In this document: piece by piece, positions 11,321-24,133 of the stretch
Position numbering within the stretch: position 1 is the stretch's first letter
How the letters are laid out: every line of letters starts with the position of its first letter
NCBI GenBank assembly: GCA_964059195.1
Contig: CAXKWD010000005.1
Coordinates: forward strand, 151,619,265-151,683,264
Direction of reading: 5' to 3'
Origin: Ectobius pallidus
Lineage: Eukaryota; Arthropoda; Insecta; Blattodea; Ectobiidae
Length of the DNA stretch: 64,000 nt
The notes under the pieces: model-generated
Database searches by the model: none
The model's input: the letters and a program-made list of their open reading frames with translations, nothing else
Told to the model about the DNA's origin: nothing
Translations under genes and position numbers: made by a program

Positions 11321-13846
11321 TTTACTGGCCACTTCAATATTAGACGCCTTTACTCTAATTTTTGGGTTTCATTCCTAAGCTACAGTATAGTTATCATTCT
11401 ATTAGTAGTTGAGTGTAATTTTCGTAGGAACCATTTAATAAAGGTATATTTACTGCATTCTGTAATTTTTTATGCAGGCAAGTGGCCTATTATTTTATAA
11501 TAGAAACAGTTTGCAAATTACAAGTATTGCACAAATATAAAAATGGTATGTACAATATTCTAAAGTTTTGACTTTGAGATTTATACATCTAACATGTTTT
11601 AAAGTACTCTAGTCTATAAATACAACAGAAATCTATGACAGAGCTTGTAATTAAATTGAATGTGTTAATTATTCTAACACATGGTTAACAATGGGGTAAC
11701 ATTTGCTAGAATGTGACCCTAATTACAACGCAGTTGTTTATAGTATTGCTAATGTTGTATTTCTCATTCTTGATGTCAGGGTGATTGAAACTAAAAGAGT
11801 CTTTCACTGACTAAGTTATTCAAGTCAGTTAATGAAACTTTAATAATTCTGGTAATAATCTTCAATTTTATAAATACATTAGATTAGCATAACTATTGGT
11901 GTACAAACGCACCTAATTACAGTATATTGTTTTGGGTCCTGTATTTCCATGCCATTGTTGAAAACATACCACATAGTATCTTGTAGATATGTTTGTCATT
12001 ATAAAAACTGCTGTTTGTCTTGCAACTACCTATATGATCCGTGATATTTTGTGGATGTAATTTATTTAACAGTGACATTTCAAGCATGGCATCTATAAAG
12101 TGAAATACAGCTAAAGGAAGCTGTTTTGTAAAATGTTGCGCTTATCGTTATTATTATGGCTTGGAAGTTGAAGACCTAAAAATGCCTGAAAAATACCTAT
12201 AAAATGACTTTAAATGTATGAAAAAAAAAAAAAGACTCAATATTTCCAAATATATACTTTAAAAGTTAATATACTCATACAGTAATATAATAATAAATAA
12301 TAATTAACATAGGACAAGATTTAAGTATTTTCTATTACTACATTTATTATTGTGTTTTCTATTATTATTGTTATGTTTACTAGCCAAATCAATATGCATG
12401 TAATTGTCTGGAGGTAAGGAATTATGAAGACAAATACATAAAAATGCAATGATAGAATGAAAATTTCCTAAAATTGACCAGTAGCGAATAAATGCCAAAA
12501 AAATTCAAAATAAAAGTAGGCTATTTTTGTTTGTTTTGAAGCGAGACGAATTTATACTAATCCTGCATTATCTGTGATGTCTCAGAAAAAGATGACATTT
12601 CATCAACTTCCAAGCCCAGTTATTACCAAACGTAAATGTAAACTAAGGGATGAAGAGGGAACAGTTGAAAAATACTTTAATGGTTCAAAAGTTTGTCATA
12701 ATGGATTCCTTCGAGGGTCTGCATTATTTACATCTCTCTGAGAAAGAGTAAGATGAACTTGTTGGTTACTCGTTTAAAATATTTTTCAAAAATTGTATGC
12801 TTTACCAGGTTTAGGTGAAAGTATTAACAGGTGAAAAAAGCATTGAAACTCCTCCTTCCATTTTATAACACATCTTTGTGAACAGACATTTTCTTTGCGG
12901 TATTTGTTTCTGAAAACAAACACAGAAGTTACCTTTATGTTAAACCTGATTTAGAGCTAAAGATATCAGATACTGAGCCAGATGTGGAAAGTTGTCAAAT
13001 GACATCTAGATTCTGTGTTTCCTTGAGTAAGTGCAAAAAATTTGCAGTGAGCTTCTTTGCAAATACCAAAATTATTAGGTATGGGATCTATAGGTATTCT
13101 TAAAAATAAAAAAAAGATCCATAACTCTGAAAAAATTCTAAATCACTGAACAAGAAAAGCAGAACAGTCTGAAATTTGGAGGAGAAACAGTAAACATACT
13201 TCTCACAATAAAGTATAAATAATACATTCATTTTCTGATGTTGGCCTATGTTATACCAGGATTTCAAAGCAGTATATCATTACATACTCATGAATATTTC
13301 TAAAACTTTTATTATAAATGCAATATTTGAATTTTGAAAAGTAGGCCTACATTTTACAAAAATAAATGGGAGTATAATAAACTGACTTAAATGACTGAAG
13401 CTTTAAAAGACTCTTTATCAAAACATTAATTTATTCACAACCAATATCACTGTAGCTACAGCTGTTCAAAATGCCAATAACAATTTATTTAATAATTACA
13501 ATGGACATGGTTCTACAACTATAAATAACTGTTGTTGGTGTGAGTGCCAAATGATCAAATGAGCATAGTGTGCCCGAGATATTACTAGATATTTTAAGTG
13601 TTATTGTTAGAGAAAGACTGTTAGTAAAAATAATATATATAGTAATCATGAGACTAGAACCATTGTTGCAAGAATAGTGTACTGTTAGTTGTTACAAGTT
13701 TCTAAGAAAATAAAAAAACATGGTGTTCTGTAAAAAAAGGCCCCCTGAGATATGCTATTAAAAGATGCACTGATAGAATAAGATGATCTGTAAGGTGTAC
13801 GTTGATAGTTCAGGTTGGGGAATAACAGATTGTAGTGTGATATTTT
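11321..13846. other. AT-rich intergenic sequence with one hAT MITE
   Basis: Apart from the hAT-type element at 12155-12618 this stretch holds only AT-rich sequence, microsatellite-like ATT runs near 12340-12375 and short frames with no conserved motif. No gene seen. Confidence 0.5.
12155..12618. mobile_element. hAT-type MITE, 464 bp
   Basis: The terminal repeats are GGCTTGGAAGTTGAAGA on the left and TCATCAACTTCCAAGCCC on the right. The flanks GTTATTAT (12147-12154) and GTTATTAC (12619-12626) form an 8-bp target duplication with one mismatch, typical of hAT. The interior is AT-rich, with no transposase. Confidence 0.7.
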
Positions 13847-14139
13847 GACCGCCTGCGTGGTCTCGTGGTTAGCATTGCTGGTTACGGATGCGTAGGCCCG
13901 GGTTCTATTTTTCTGAGGTAGGGAGGTCTGAAACGGGGTGCACTCGGCCTCGTGAGACAAACTGAGGAACTACTTGATAGAGAAGTAGCGGCTCCAGATG
14001 GAAACCACCATTAACGGCCATGGGTGTCGGCATGCTGACCACATACCCCCCAGTACTGCCATCTGCCTATGGTAGATGATACAGCAGTTGGGTGGTAGGT
14101 CTAGTCCCTTCAGGGAAGTAGTGCCATGGAGTTTAGTTT
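13847..14139 (+). mobile_element. tRNA-derived SINE with intact 14-bp target duplication
   Basis: It is flanked on both sides by TAGTGTGATATTTT (13833-13846 and 14140-14153). The head has a tRNA-like A box (GTGGTCTCGTGGTTAGCAT) and a B box (CCCGGGTTCTATTTTTC, diverged). The body includes AACCACCATTAACGGCCATG, GTCGGCATGCTGACCACAT and CAGCAGTTGGGTGGTAGG. Related copies lie at about 15996-16279, 31770-31910 and 40680-40815. Confidence 0.85.
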
Positions 14140-15180
14140 TAGTGTGATATTTTAAAGTGACCAGATTTGGCCAAGGCAGTTCAAATTTTTGGAGTCAGTT
14201 GTCAGCATACAACTTTTATTTTTCCATCAATGTCAGTCATGAATACAATTCAGTTGCTTCAAGGTGCGTACTATAACGTGCCATATTATGAAATGTGTCC
14301 ACACGCTTACTTGATGATGCGTTCAAATTCAAGAGCTTCAGTAATACTTGCACTGAAGGTGGCATTACTGTTTTGGGGTTGCTTTATCAACGTCATGCGC
14401 TTGGTATAACTGTCCAGCTCTTCACCTCCAAACATATATCTTGTAAAAATATTTCTAGGATGGTAGAATTTGTGTTATGTCTTCCCTGTACAAATAAAGC
14501 AGTTGAGAGAGTGTCTTTGATGACTAAGGCATGGACAACTGAGAAACTCTAAATGAAAGTAAACACTTTGAAAACAAGTGGTGACAAATAAAAATGGGAG
14601 TGATATAAACAATAAAGCTATTGAATCATTATTAAAAATGGTCAACTTATAAGCATTTATAGCTCCACTTACATTTCATTCTAGTTTCGGGGAAAACCAT
14701 CATTCCCTTACTTAACTAATGGTAGACTGGCGTTCTCGTGGCTATGGCTGGAAGTTGTTGTCTATGTTGTGATGCCCTTACTGTCCCTATTGGTCAATCT
14801 GATGATTTCATTAACTGGCGGACCACCACATCAAAAAAGATATCAACATGTTAAAAGACCAATGGAACTCAATACTTGGGAAAAAAATTTTACAATGAAA
14901 AACCAAGACATAATGAATTTTGAAATTCTGCCAGTTAATGATGTCATCAGATTGACCAATAGGAACAGAGAGGGAATCACAACACAGACTACAGACTCTA
15001 GTTTTCTTGTCACCAAGGAAGCATATTGGATGCCCGAAGTAACAGGTACTTCTCATGTTTCATTTTAGGCACCTCTTCAGGCTGTAAAAATATTAAACCA
15101 AGTTCTGTACTCAATATATTTTTCGAGTAATGTGTTTGTTATTAAGTTATAATCGTATTAATTAATATTTCTAAAGAACA

Positions 15181-15300
15181 GGAGCGGGTAGATGTCATGC
15201 AAAGCAAAGCATGGCAGAGACAGAGGAGCGACTGAGGGAGACGGAAGTGTTACAATAAGGCGAGAAGGGCAGGGCAGAGGGAGGAACTCACACAATACGG
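15181..15300. other. Purine-rich GC-richer patch, origin unclear
   Basis: Bases 15181-15290 are strongly purine-biased on the + strand (GGCAGAGACAGAGGAGCGAC, GCAGGGCAGAGGGAGGAAC) and differ from the AT-rich neighbours. No frame, repeat boundary or RNA gene is recognisable. Confidence 0.35.
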
Positions 15301-15995
15301 CAATGTTATCGAGTCCATGCACTTAATCATTGTCAGCCAAATCGCTTGCCATTTGAAAAACATACTAATTATATTCTACTTTAGTTGTATTGAGTACCGA
15401 TTTTTTTATATTTGTACATTATTTTAAATCTGAATAATTGCTTGTTCTATCAGTGGATCTTCCTTCTGGCTAAATTGAAAAAGGGAATATTTATGAAAAG
15501 TCCATTGTTTGTATTGCCAACTTTTGTAAAAGAAGCAAATTCGCTTAGATGCTATCCCTGCTTTCATGGTTTTGTTGAAAGAAATATTACCGGTATGTTA
15601 CTGTATTGAGTGTTGTAAGATACCTGAACGTATGCATTTATTGTACATTGTATCTATGAACTAGAGAAAACTCTCTTCCATCTGCTAATTGTTGCTGTCT
15701 GTATGTAAAACGAATGATTGTTGGTGTGTTATACAATAAGTTTACTTTACATTCATTTTCTTTTTAAATATATGTTAATAATGTAAACACTAAATCTTGA
15801 AGAGAACTCTAACACAACGATTTCCAAGTAGTAATAAGTTCATTAAGAAATCTGCAGTCCTCCATAATGTTTTACATAATAGAGATGGGTTTTAGTATAT
15901 TTGACCACTTGAGACATATCATTTAAAAAAATTTATTTTGATTAAAAAGTGATACATTTTGACACTAGTATTGGATTAGTAATTTATTGCTCTAT

Positions 15996-16279
15996 GTGAC
16001 ATTTTGATCTCCCACATGGTTAGTGGGATGGATCTGTAGGCCCGAGTTCGATCCCTGGTACTGGAATGGGGTGCACTTGTGAGGACAACTAAGGAGCTAA
16101 TCAATAAAAAAATTGCAGCTGTGGTCTCAAAGATCACCAGCAACAGCCATGGATGTCTCATGCTGACCACATGCCCCCGAATGCTGCCGTCTTCCAATGT
16201 TGAAAAGACAGAGTTTGATGATGTAGCGAGTGGGTGGTAGGCCTTGGTTTGCCATGAGAATAGTGCCAGAAATTTAGTA
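15996..16279 (+). mobile_element. tRNA-derived SINE, second copy of the 13847 family
   Basis: It matches the 13847 copy: TTGATCTCCCACATGGTTAG (head), CGAGTTCGATCCCTGG (good B box), GGGGTGCACTTGTGAGGACA, CAACAGCCATGGATGTC, ATGCTGACCACATGCCCCC and GTGGGTGGTAGGCC. More diverged and with small deletions. Confidence 0.75.
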
Positions 16280-16331
16280 TAATATTTATCATAATGAATA
16301 GAGTTGGGTTTTCAATATATTTGATACCTAA

Positions 16332-16368
16332 GAGATACAGTGAAACCTTGTTTTAACATAGCTGCTTT
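16332..16368 (+). mobile_element. pogo/Tigger terminal fragment
   Basis: ACAGTGAAACCTTGTTTTAA resembles the CAGT-plus-ACCTC-type ends of pogo/Tigger elements seen intact at 22893 and 24134. Only one end is present. Confidence 0.4.
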
Positions 16369-16430
16369 TAAGGAATAAAATTTGAAATGCCTGCATTGTT
16401 ACCATGAGAATATAGTATATTGCGATACAA

Positions 16431-16890
16431 GTGCCGTAAGGCACGTTTACGGGTCGAGGAAACAGATTGAAAACCCGAGGCACAGCCTCGGGTTTTTAAG
16501 TTTTCGAGACCCGTAAATGCCTTTACGGCCCGTGTGTTGCATGCTATTTTTTGCACGACAGTTACTTATATCAATTTAATTATATTAATTGTGATATTAC
16601 CTGAAAATATTATGTGTATACATTCTTGAAGAGAGATGTTTATTTCAGAAAGTGATTCGCATGTGTTTGTTGTTATGGGAACCGAATATTTGTCCTGGGG
16701 ACCTTGTTCATAAAGGCATGTATTATGAAGTGTATCGTAATGAATTATGACGTAGCGCAAGGACCGTAAGTAATTTAACCTCATCGCAACGGCCTTAGCA
16801 ACATGATTGTGTGGGAATGTCAACTTACGATCCATGTAAACAACTTTCGTAAGTAACACTTACTATCTAAGGAGTGCAAAAATGTATTTA
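16431..16890. repeat. Hairpin-headed interspersed repeat, copy 1
   Basis: It opens with a roughly 105-bp imperfect palindrome: GTTTACGGGTCGAGGAAAC pairs with GTTTTCGAGACCCGTAAAT, and inside it AAAACCCGAGGC pairs with GCCTCGGGTTTTT. About 330 bp follow that are very similar to 48240-48600, including GGGAACCGAATATTTGT and TTCAGAAAGTGATTCGCATG. Two smaller inverted repeats follow: TATCAATTTAATTATATTAA with its complement-like neighbour, and ACTTACGA with TTCGTAAGT. The matching minus-strand open frames in the two copies (about 97 codons) reflect copy identity; I see no protein motif. Confidence 0.8.
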
Positions 16891-16984
16891 ACTCCTGTTT
16901 TTAAGTAATCTGGTTTAAAGAAATATCCACTTCTAATAAATATTTTGTGAATTTCTAAACTGTTGAAACATATTTAACCCAATG

Positions 16985-17235
16985 AACTTGGGGTTGGTCT
17001 AATGGTGCAATGAGTATCGTGCTGGCTTTCTGTGCCAAAGGTTGCGGGTTCAACTTTGACTGAGATTGATAGCATTTATGTGTGCATAAATGTGATTTAG
17101 ATTTACAGGCATGTGAAAGAACTCTTTTGGGACAAAATTCTGGTGCATTGGCAATAGTCACAGGCCTAAGTTGCAGTACGTCACTGTCATTAAATAACCG
17201 TAAAACTAACCAACCTATAGACCCTGCAAAAGAGA
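16985..17235 (+). mobile_element. tRNA-derived SINE (second family)
   Basis: The head reads TTGGTCTAATGGTGCAATGA, with B-box-like GGTTGCGGGTTCAACTTTGA, then ATTTATGTGTGCATAAATGT and CATTGGCAATAGTCACAGGC. A relative at 35610-35760 shares TGCTGGCTTTCTGTGCC and ATTTATGTGTGCATAAATGT. Confidence 0.7.
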
Positions 17236-18059
17236 AGTGACTTTTTATATGCATCTATCAACTTCAAATAGCTCAGCTGCAGAGAGGAAGTCAGCACTAT
17301 CAATATCTGGAATAGGTCAAATTTATTGATACTGACTTAGTCTCATGGTGTCGTAATATCATGACATCTTGATCAATTTAACTTTAGCCTTCAGGTACTT
17401 AAATTTTCTTACGCCATTAGTTTCTTGCCATTTGTGTGAAGCACACTTCTTTAGCTGTGTTATTAATCTAATTCAGATAAACCACATAAGTTATATTGTT
17501 ATAACTCATTGCATTTTCATTTGAGGTAAACACCATTTAAAGAGAATAAGTTACGTACCCCTGAATTTAACTGAGAAGTAGGCATCCGTGGCCAGTATAA
17601 TATTTATCATGGGTTTCCAGATTAGGCTGAATCATGTTATTAAAGTCTGAGATTTCAGATACCATATCATAGGCTTCTTTTGAGAATAACTGAAACAAAA
17701 CATAGCTAAGTTCTGTGTAGGTGGGGTGTCAGCTGTCGCTATTTATGGCGATGTGAATGGGTTCACATGTCGTAAGTTTTCAGAGCTTGGGAACTGTTTC
17801 CACCCAGATGTCACTTATTTTGTAACTGTGTTATTGTGCATGAAAATACAGATACTGAGAAAATTTGGTATCAACCCATCTCTATAAATAACCAATCTAC
17901 ATGCATTTGCTTTGTGACCAACCAAAATTTCAGAAATAACCTATTGAAACTGATCATAGTTTATACTGTTGCAGATAATATGATCTCCTGGAAGGTGGTA
18001 ATCTCATAGGAATAATATTAGTAGAGTCACTACCATGATTGATTAATTTTTTCATTATA

Positions 18060-19215
18060 CAGTGAACACAAAGTGGGCATACTTCCCTTTATTTCCGACA
18101 TGATGATAAGAGTTGATTGATTGATATGGACACCTAGCTGATAGTGTAATGATTGAGACTTCAGTATGGAGATTGTAATTTTCATAACATGGCCGGATTT
18201 TATGCCAAGTCTTAGCAGATGTTTATCATAGCCATAGGATGCATATATGATCACTCACTCACTCAATGGCAATAGACAATTCCTAAGCAATTAAGGAATA
18301 TTATCTATTTTATGGAACCCAAAGGTTCCATGCTTACCTGAGCCTGCCAATCAACCCTATTCTGTGCTAACTCCATCCAACCATCCCTCTCAAATCCTAC
18401 TTCTCTGAAAATCCTACTTCTCTGAAATCTATCCTAATATTGTCCTTCCACCTACGTCTTCTAGGTCTTCCAAGTGGTCTTTTCCCTTCGGGTCTTCCAG
18501 TCAATATTCTTGAGATTTGTCTTTCCTCCCCCATGCTCACAACATGTGCAGATCATTTCATGATTTTTTATCTTATATGCTTTGGTAGGAACACGATGTG
18601 ATTTTATCTGATAAAGTGTCAGCGCATCGCTGGAAACATAAGGTATCAATATGAGTGATTAATGTGTCACATGTCAGTGAACATATACAACTTAATTTGT
18701 TTGGAAATAGAAATAACACAATTTTGATTTTATGTGCTTTTACTGTGTTCTGTTAGCTTATCTGAATTAGGTTAACTTCTTTTCATATACACTATTGGTA
18801 GCATTCGTTAGAATCTGGCAACTCATTCAATTCATCTAATGTTGATTCATAGCATGCCATGATCTCACAGCTTACATTTTTTATTTCAAGTAACAAATTA
18901 AGAAAGTAAATATAATTTATATAATCCGTTACATTTTATTCATAGAATTGTCTTAGTAAATCCCTCTCAAGATTACAAATTTCATCAGATAAATTCGTTC
19001 CTGCTTTGTATTTGCAAATCTATCGTTAAACTTGTAATCTCTTGTGGGATTACCTATGATAATCAGGGATACTTCATTGAAGGCATATCAAACACAGATG
19101 CAAGATTATCAACATATACCAACACATTAAACTAGATGTCCATATCAATCAATAAATCAATCAGTCATAACAAAAATGAAGGGGGGGGGGGTATGCCCAC
19201 TTTGTGCACTCACTG
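18060..19215. mobile_element. TA-flanked CAGTG transposon, 1.16 kb, with nested LINE fragment
   Basis: The ends CAGTGAACACAAAGTGGGCA and TGCCCACTTTGTGCACTCACTG are inverted repeats, each next to TA. The similarity continues inside (TTGATTGATTGATATGGACA on the left, GTCCATATCAATCAATAAAT on the right). CAGTG termini with TA duplication fit the pogo/Tc1 group. A LINE 3' fragment (about 18248-18560) lies inside. No transposase frame was found. Confidence 0.72.
18248..18560 (-). mobile_element. LINE 3' fragment (reverse transcriptase C-terminus)
   Basis: Read on minus it encodes, with frame breaks, GRPEGKRPLGRPRRRWEDNI-type sequence typical of the C-terminal end of many insect non-LTR retrotransposon ORF2 proteins. 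It ends in a 3' tail reaching TTGCCATTGAGTGAGTGAG on the minus strand. Similar 5'-truncated copies on the same strand are at 20822-21090, 21737-22020 and 33030-33540. Confidence 0.75.
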
Positions 19216-19999
19216 TACTTCCTAAAATGCGTTGAATTATGTTTCTTTAATATTAACCAGTGATATCTTTTTATTTTTGGTAATTCAGAAATGTCTAAAA
19301 ATTAAATTCTGATCCTCTCTATTTTTAGTTTGTAATACCATCAGTTTCAATGAACTTATATATTGGTATACAATTTACTTATAATATTCGCTGTTATTAA
19401 AGTATTACTGAGTTAGAGTTTACATTATTAAAATATACAAATTTATTAAACATAAATAGACCATTGTACATATGTCAAAAACTTTTTTTAAAGTGTTTAT
19501 TGTAATATGTTCCGTTGCATGTGTACCTTTCAGCTTTTAGAAAGTACATTATAATGTGGTAAAGCCTAAAAAAAAAAGTAGCTACGTTTATTGGTGATTA
19601 ATACTTAAAGGCTGATTTAAAGTCAATGTCACAAAGAAATGTGATTTCTACTAGAAACCCCATTTTATATCAACCACAATCCCTAGAAGCATGAGTGATG
19701 AAAGAACTAGATTATCCTTCCTCTGTGGTTTATTACATTTCAAAATAATGGGATAATTTTTATAGATAACATTAAGATGTAAGTAACAAGTGAAATATAC
19801 AACTTATTACGCTGTAATGTTTAAATAAGGAGAAATCGTAGTTTTCATGATATATTAAGGGGATGACTGACGTGTTCAGAGTGATTTTCTAAATTATTTG
19901 TCCCAGAAACTTGAAATTTTGCACCTAATTGAAATGTAAACTGAAATTAAGTTTAAATTTCATTTTAAAGTGTCAGTTAGTTTTTGAGATATTAGCCTA

Positions 20000-20360
20000 C
20001 AGTACCTCATATATCCGAATCCCATTAATCCAAAATTTTGGATAATCCAAACAAATTTAAAAAAAATAAAATTAAAGGAAAAATAACAAGTATGAATCAG
20101 AAACAAAGCTAATGTTTATTCCTAACTTAGAATAAATATTTTAATTGGTATTGAAGAATGATTAGTGGAAACAAAATCAGTTGACTTTTTTTTTTCTTTT
20201 TCTAGGTCTTTCTCTACTCTTTCACACAGTATCCAAAGTCAATATTCTACTGCATTTGGTGTATCAAGAGTATTTTTACCGAACTTCCCGGATAATCCAA
20301 ATTTTCTGGAATCCGAACAGAGATCAGCCCCAGTTAGTTCAGTTTCCCGAGGTCCTGCTG
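20000..20360. mobile_element. pogo/Tigger-type MITE, 361 bp
   Basis: The left end CAGTACCTCATATATCCGAA and the right end (read on minus) CAGCAGGACCTCGGGAAAC are each flanked by TA (19998-19999 and 20361-20362). The internal GGATAATCC / ATCCGAA motifs recur in inverted form. No coding capacity. Confidence 0.7.
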
Positions 20361-20559
20361 TATTAATTATTTCAATTTAAAAAAAAAAATCAAAATTGAA
20401 ATCTATTTCTTCCAACAAATATGAAAATGTGAACCTCAATTTTTTATGTGTTAAAAAAATGATTAATCAGAAAAATGATGTAAGTTTATAGTAAAAACTT
20501 TAAAATGTTAAGACCTGCACAAAAATCTGATCAGTAGTTTTATTACACACATTTGAAAG

Positions 20560-20670
20560 TACATTGTGAAAAAATTTCATAGCTGTATTTGTATTTTGGT
20601 CAGAGGAGTTATAGGCCTACATTGTGAAAAAATTTCATAGCTGTATCTGTATTTTGGTCAAAGGAGTTAA
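20560..20670 (+). repeat. Short tandem duplication (about 59 bp, two copies)
   Basis: ATTGTGAAAAAATTTCATAG followed by CTGTAT(T/C)TGTATTTTGGTCA occurs at about 20571 and again at about 20620, with nearly identical sequence through AGGAGTTA. Confidence 0.75.
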
Positions 20671-20821
20671 GTTTTGAATGTGGCAAAATAACATGCAAAT
20701 TAAAACTGAGAAAACAGTTTTCATGCTTTGGCAGTTTAAAGCACATGGAGGTGTTATGTGTTATTTATTGACCCAAAATTCATGCTAAATTTATTTTCCA
20801 TATATATTTTATAACATGCCT

Positions 20822-21090
20822 CTTACTTACTTATTTACTCAATGGCAGTAGATAATTCCTCAGTAAGCTAAAGGAATACTGTCTATTTTATGGAACCTGA
20901 AGGTTCATTGCCATGCTTGAGCCTGCCATTCAACCCTATTCTGTGTAATCATCCCTCGCAAATCCTACTTCCCTTAAATCCATCCTAATATTGTCCTCCC
21001 ACCTACATATATGTCTTCCAAATGGTCTTTTCCCTTCGGGTCTCCCAGTCAATACTTTGAGATATGTCTTTCCTCCCCCATGCGCCTCTA
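20822..21090 (-). mobile_element. LINE 3' fragment, second copy
   Basis: Same family and orientation as 18248-18560: TTACTCAATGGCAGTAGAT at the 3' end, TATGGAACCTGAAGGTTCA, then CCAAATGGTCTTTTCCCTTC. 5'-truncated. Confidence 0.72.
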
Positions 21091-21736
21091 TAACATTTAA
21101 ATGGAAATGAAACTATTTACCCGTTAAAACAGTGTAAAAAATGACTGGTGGAATATAACCATACAGTAGTATCATTTTCTTCTGACAAAGCTTCACCCGG
21201 TCCCTGAAATAAATAGTAATTAGCAGTCACGAGCGCCAGACACAATTCGTACTCAGATGTTTGAACAAACCAGGTATAATTCGTAGGGTTAATTCACACT
21301 GCTACAACACCAAAGCTTGTCATAGAAGTCAGAGTAATGCAAAAATTGTTACAGAGATTGTCGGTAGTAAAATGAAAGTGTATAAAACAAGTGTGTATTT
21401 TACAGTGTTATGACAGGAAGGGAAAATAATGGATTTTTGGTTGGTAAGATTTTGCATTAATCTGTATGCCCAATTTATAACTTTTGCAAAAACAATTCAC
21501 AGGGTCTCTTGTGATACCAATCCCAGCTTTACAAAGTGATCATGCAATATCTCTTATATAGTAATACTTGACTTGCTCCACAGACTTACACAAACTCAAT
21601 AGTTATGCGGTTATTGGTTTTCTTGTTTGGCAACGCTGTTGCCCACTATCTTCATTTTCTCTTGCTGTGTTACACATTGCATGCAATTACATGCCCAATT
21701 AAAATTCTACAATTGATAAAGTTAAGATTTTTTGTA

Positions 21737-22020
21737 CGTACTCATTGGCAACAGACAATTCCTAAGGAAGCTAAAGGAATATATATATTTTACGGAACCC
21801 GGGGGTTCATTGCTTCGCTTCACTTGAGCCTGCCATTCAACCCTGTCTGAGCTAACTCCATCCAACCATCCCTTAAATCTACTCTAATATTATCTATCCT
21901 CCTACATCTAGGTCTTCCAAGTGGTATTTTCCCTTTGGTTCTCCCAACCAATATTTTTTAGATATGTCTTTCCTCCCCATGCATGCAACATGTCCAGCCC
22001 ATTTCATCATCTATGATTTA
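21737..22020 (-). mobile_element. LINE 3' fragment, third copy
   Basis: Same family: ACTCATTGGCAACAGACAAT, ACGGAACCCGGGGGTTCATT, CTTCCAAGTGGTATTTTCCC. 5'-truncated, minus orientation. Confidence 0.72.
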
Positions 22021-22892
22021 ATTACCTTTATTATTGATGAAGATTGTTATACATTTTCTAAAGTCTTGAAAAAAGTCATTCAATCAAAGTAAATCTGATT
22101 CTGATTTGGTTCTAAAGGTCTCAGTTCATTTGAAAAGGGCTTAAATTTTAGAAAACAGTTTCCAATGAATGATGCATTATAGCTACAAAGCAAGGAATGA
22201 ACAAATGGTAGGCTTGTTTTGAGTTCTGAATGGAAAAAAAAAAGTTGTATTGTCAGATGAATTTCGTCAGATCTTATGAAACAATGCCTCACTGCTTTCT
22301 GAACCTTTTATTCCATATACAAGATGTGAGCAAATGACTCCATAGTATACAGTTTCTAGGTAGTTTGTATGCAATATATTGGCTAGTTGTTTTAACTGAA
22401 AAATTTCTGAGATGGCTTTATTGCATAATTGATCCCTTAAAAAGTGTCATATTGAAGTTTTGGCTGTATTATAATAATTTAAATTAGAGTTTAGAGTAAT
22501 AATTCAGTAAAGTTTGGTTGTTTATATAATTTATTATCTGACACTGTTGTTTCAAAAGTTGGTATAATTAAAGAAAGTTGATGCAAAGCATATTTCAACT
22601 GCCTTGTCATTGACTTCTGTGATAAGATAAATATTCTGTTTCACCCTCTTTAATATTGTGGCTCTTTAAATGCTTGTAGATAGTGATAAAGTGTGACATA
22701 AATAAAACTGGTAAGAAATTGCATCCCTATTTTGTTATATTACTGTTTTTTAAATAGGAACTTCACAATTATGCATAGTTACGACAGGTCACGTATTTGA
22801 AAATATATGCCAAATGTTTATTTAGCCAAAAAATACCCTTTTTAGTATTAAAATATGGCAGCTGAAAAAAATATGTTGTGATACAACTAATA

Positions 22893-23508
22893 CAGTCGAA
22901 CCTCCATATAATGAAGATCAATATAACAATAAACCCGCATTAAGCGATACTTTTCTATGGTCCCGGCAAATTTTCTATCTTAATAACGTTATTTGTCCCT
23001 CATGATAGTGATTAAGATACTCGTATTTCGTGAACACCCTTTTATAACGATACATATTTTGAAGTGAAATTGCCATTCTAGACCAGGCGATAGTAGATAG
23101 CAGGTTAGTGTCCTTCCCAGCTGGTGTGAACCTTTATGCCACCTTTAGAAATCCAGAAGAGAAATTTTATTCCCAATAGAGGGTGGAGTACAAGGTCACT
23201 GACCAATGTTATTGTTCTGTCGTTCTTCTTTCTTCCCTCTCTCTTTTCACTCTATTGTTTCCCTCTTTCTATCCTCCGTGTGACTGAAATTTCTGCGACA
23301 TTTCTTAAAAAGAGGAAAGAGATTAGGAAAGTGTTGTGTATGTTACAGTATATGTTAAATACATTTTTCCGTTAGATTGTGTAAGTACATAATTAGTTTT
23401 TTGTTTTGCATGCACTTTTCTTAAGATGTCCCTCGATATAACAATAACTCTCATATAAAAATATGATTTGCTAGGGCCTGCAAATATTGTTGTAAGGAGG
23501 TTTGACTG
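22893..23508. mobile_element. pogo/Tigger-type MITE, about 616 bp
   Basis: Inverted ends CAGTCGAACCTCCATATAAT and (minus) CAGTCAAACCTCCTTACAA. The left end is flanked by TA; the right flank is mutated. Internal ACGTTATTTG and ATAACGATAC stretches are typical of pogo MITEs. No transposase. Confidence 0.7.
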
Positions 23509-24133
23509 AATATCAAAATTTTGTTCTATAGTTGTCCAAAGCAGAGAACTTAACTGCTGGGTGCACTGCTGTTGAAGAGGGGGAGATTAGGTATATTGCT
23601 TCAGTGATGGAGGAGGTGGTGAGGGATACCATCACAAGTGGCTAGGCAGATTCTTATTGGTTGCCAGCTTGCTTGCGTGCATATCAGTCACATTCCTCAC
23701 ATGGAAGTTCTTTGCTTTGGACAACAGTACCTAGTATAATTCATTGATATACCCACTAAGCCCGTCTGAATATAAAATATTGATACACATGTAAGTGATA
23801 CAGTTTGTACCTCAGTGCAGCCCCTAGTCTTGAAATAATTTAGATTTTTATACCTAAACTTCTTTTTAGATTGTTAATTTAATGTGTGTTTTGAATCTCC
23901 TTCCATCTCTGACTTGATTTTTTCTTGCTCAAAGATTCATTAGAAATTTAGATTGAAATATATTTTGTAAAAAAAATAAATAAATAAATACTCACCTAGC
24001 ATATTGGAATAACTTACACATATACAAATATATAATTTTTTATATTTTTTATCTTTTTGGCATTCTAACGTAATGATTTTGTTCTCTTTTTTATGTTTTT
24101 ATTTGTTTAAAATTATGATTTCAAATATAAATA

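Noticed and set aside
16566..16859. Minus-strand frame conserved with 48275-48568, a possible small protein
   Set aside because: Both are within copies of the same repeat. Conservation extends equally outside the frame and there is no protein-like substitution pattern that I can judge from two copies.
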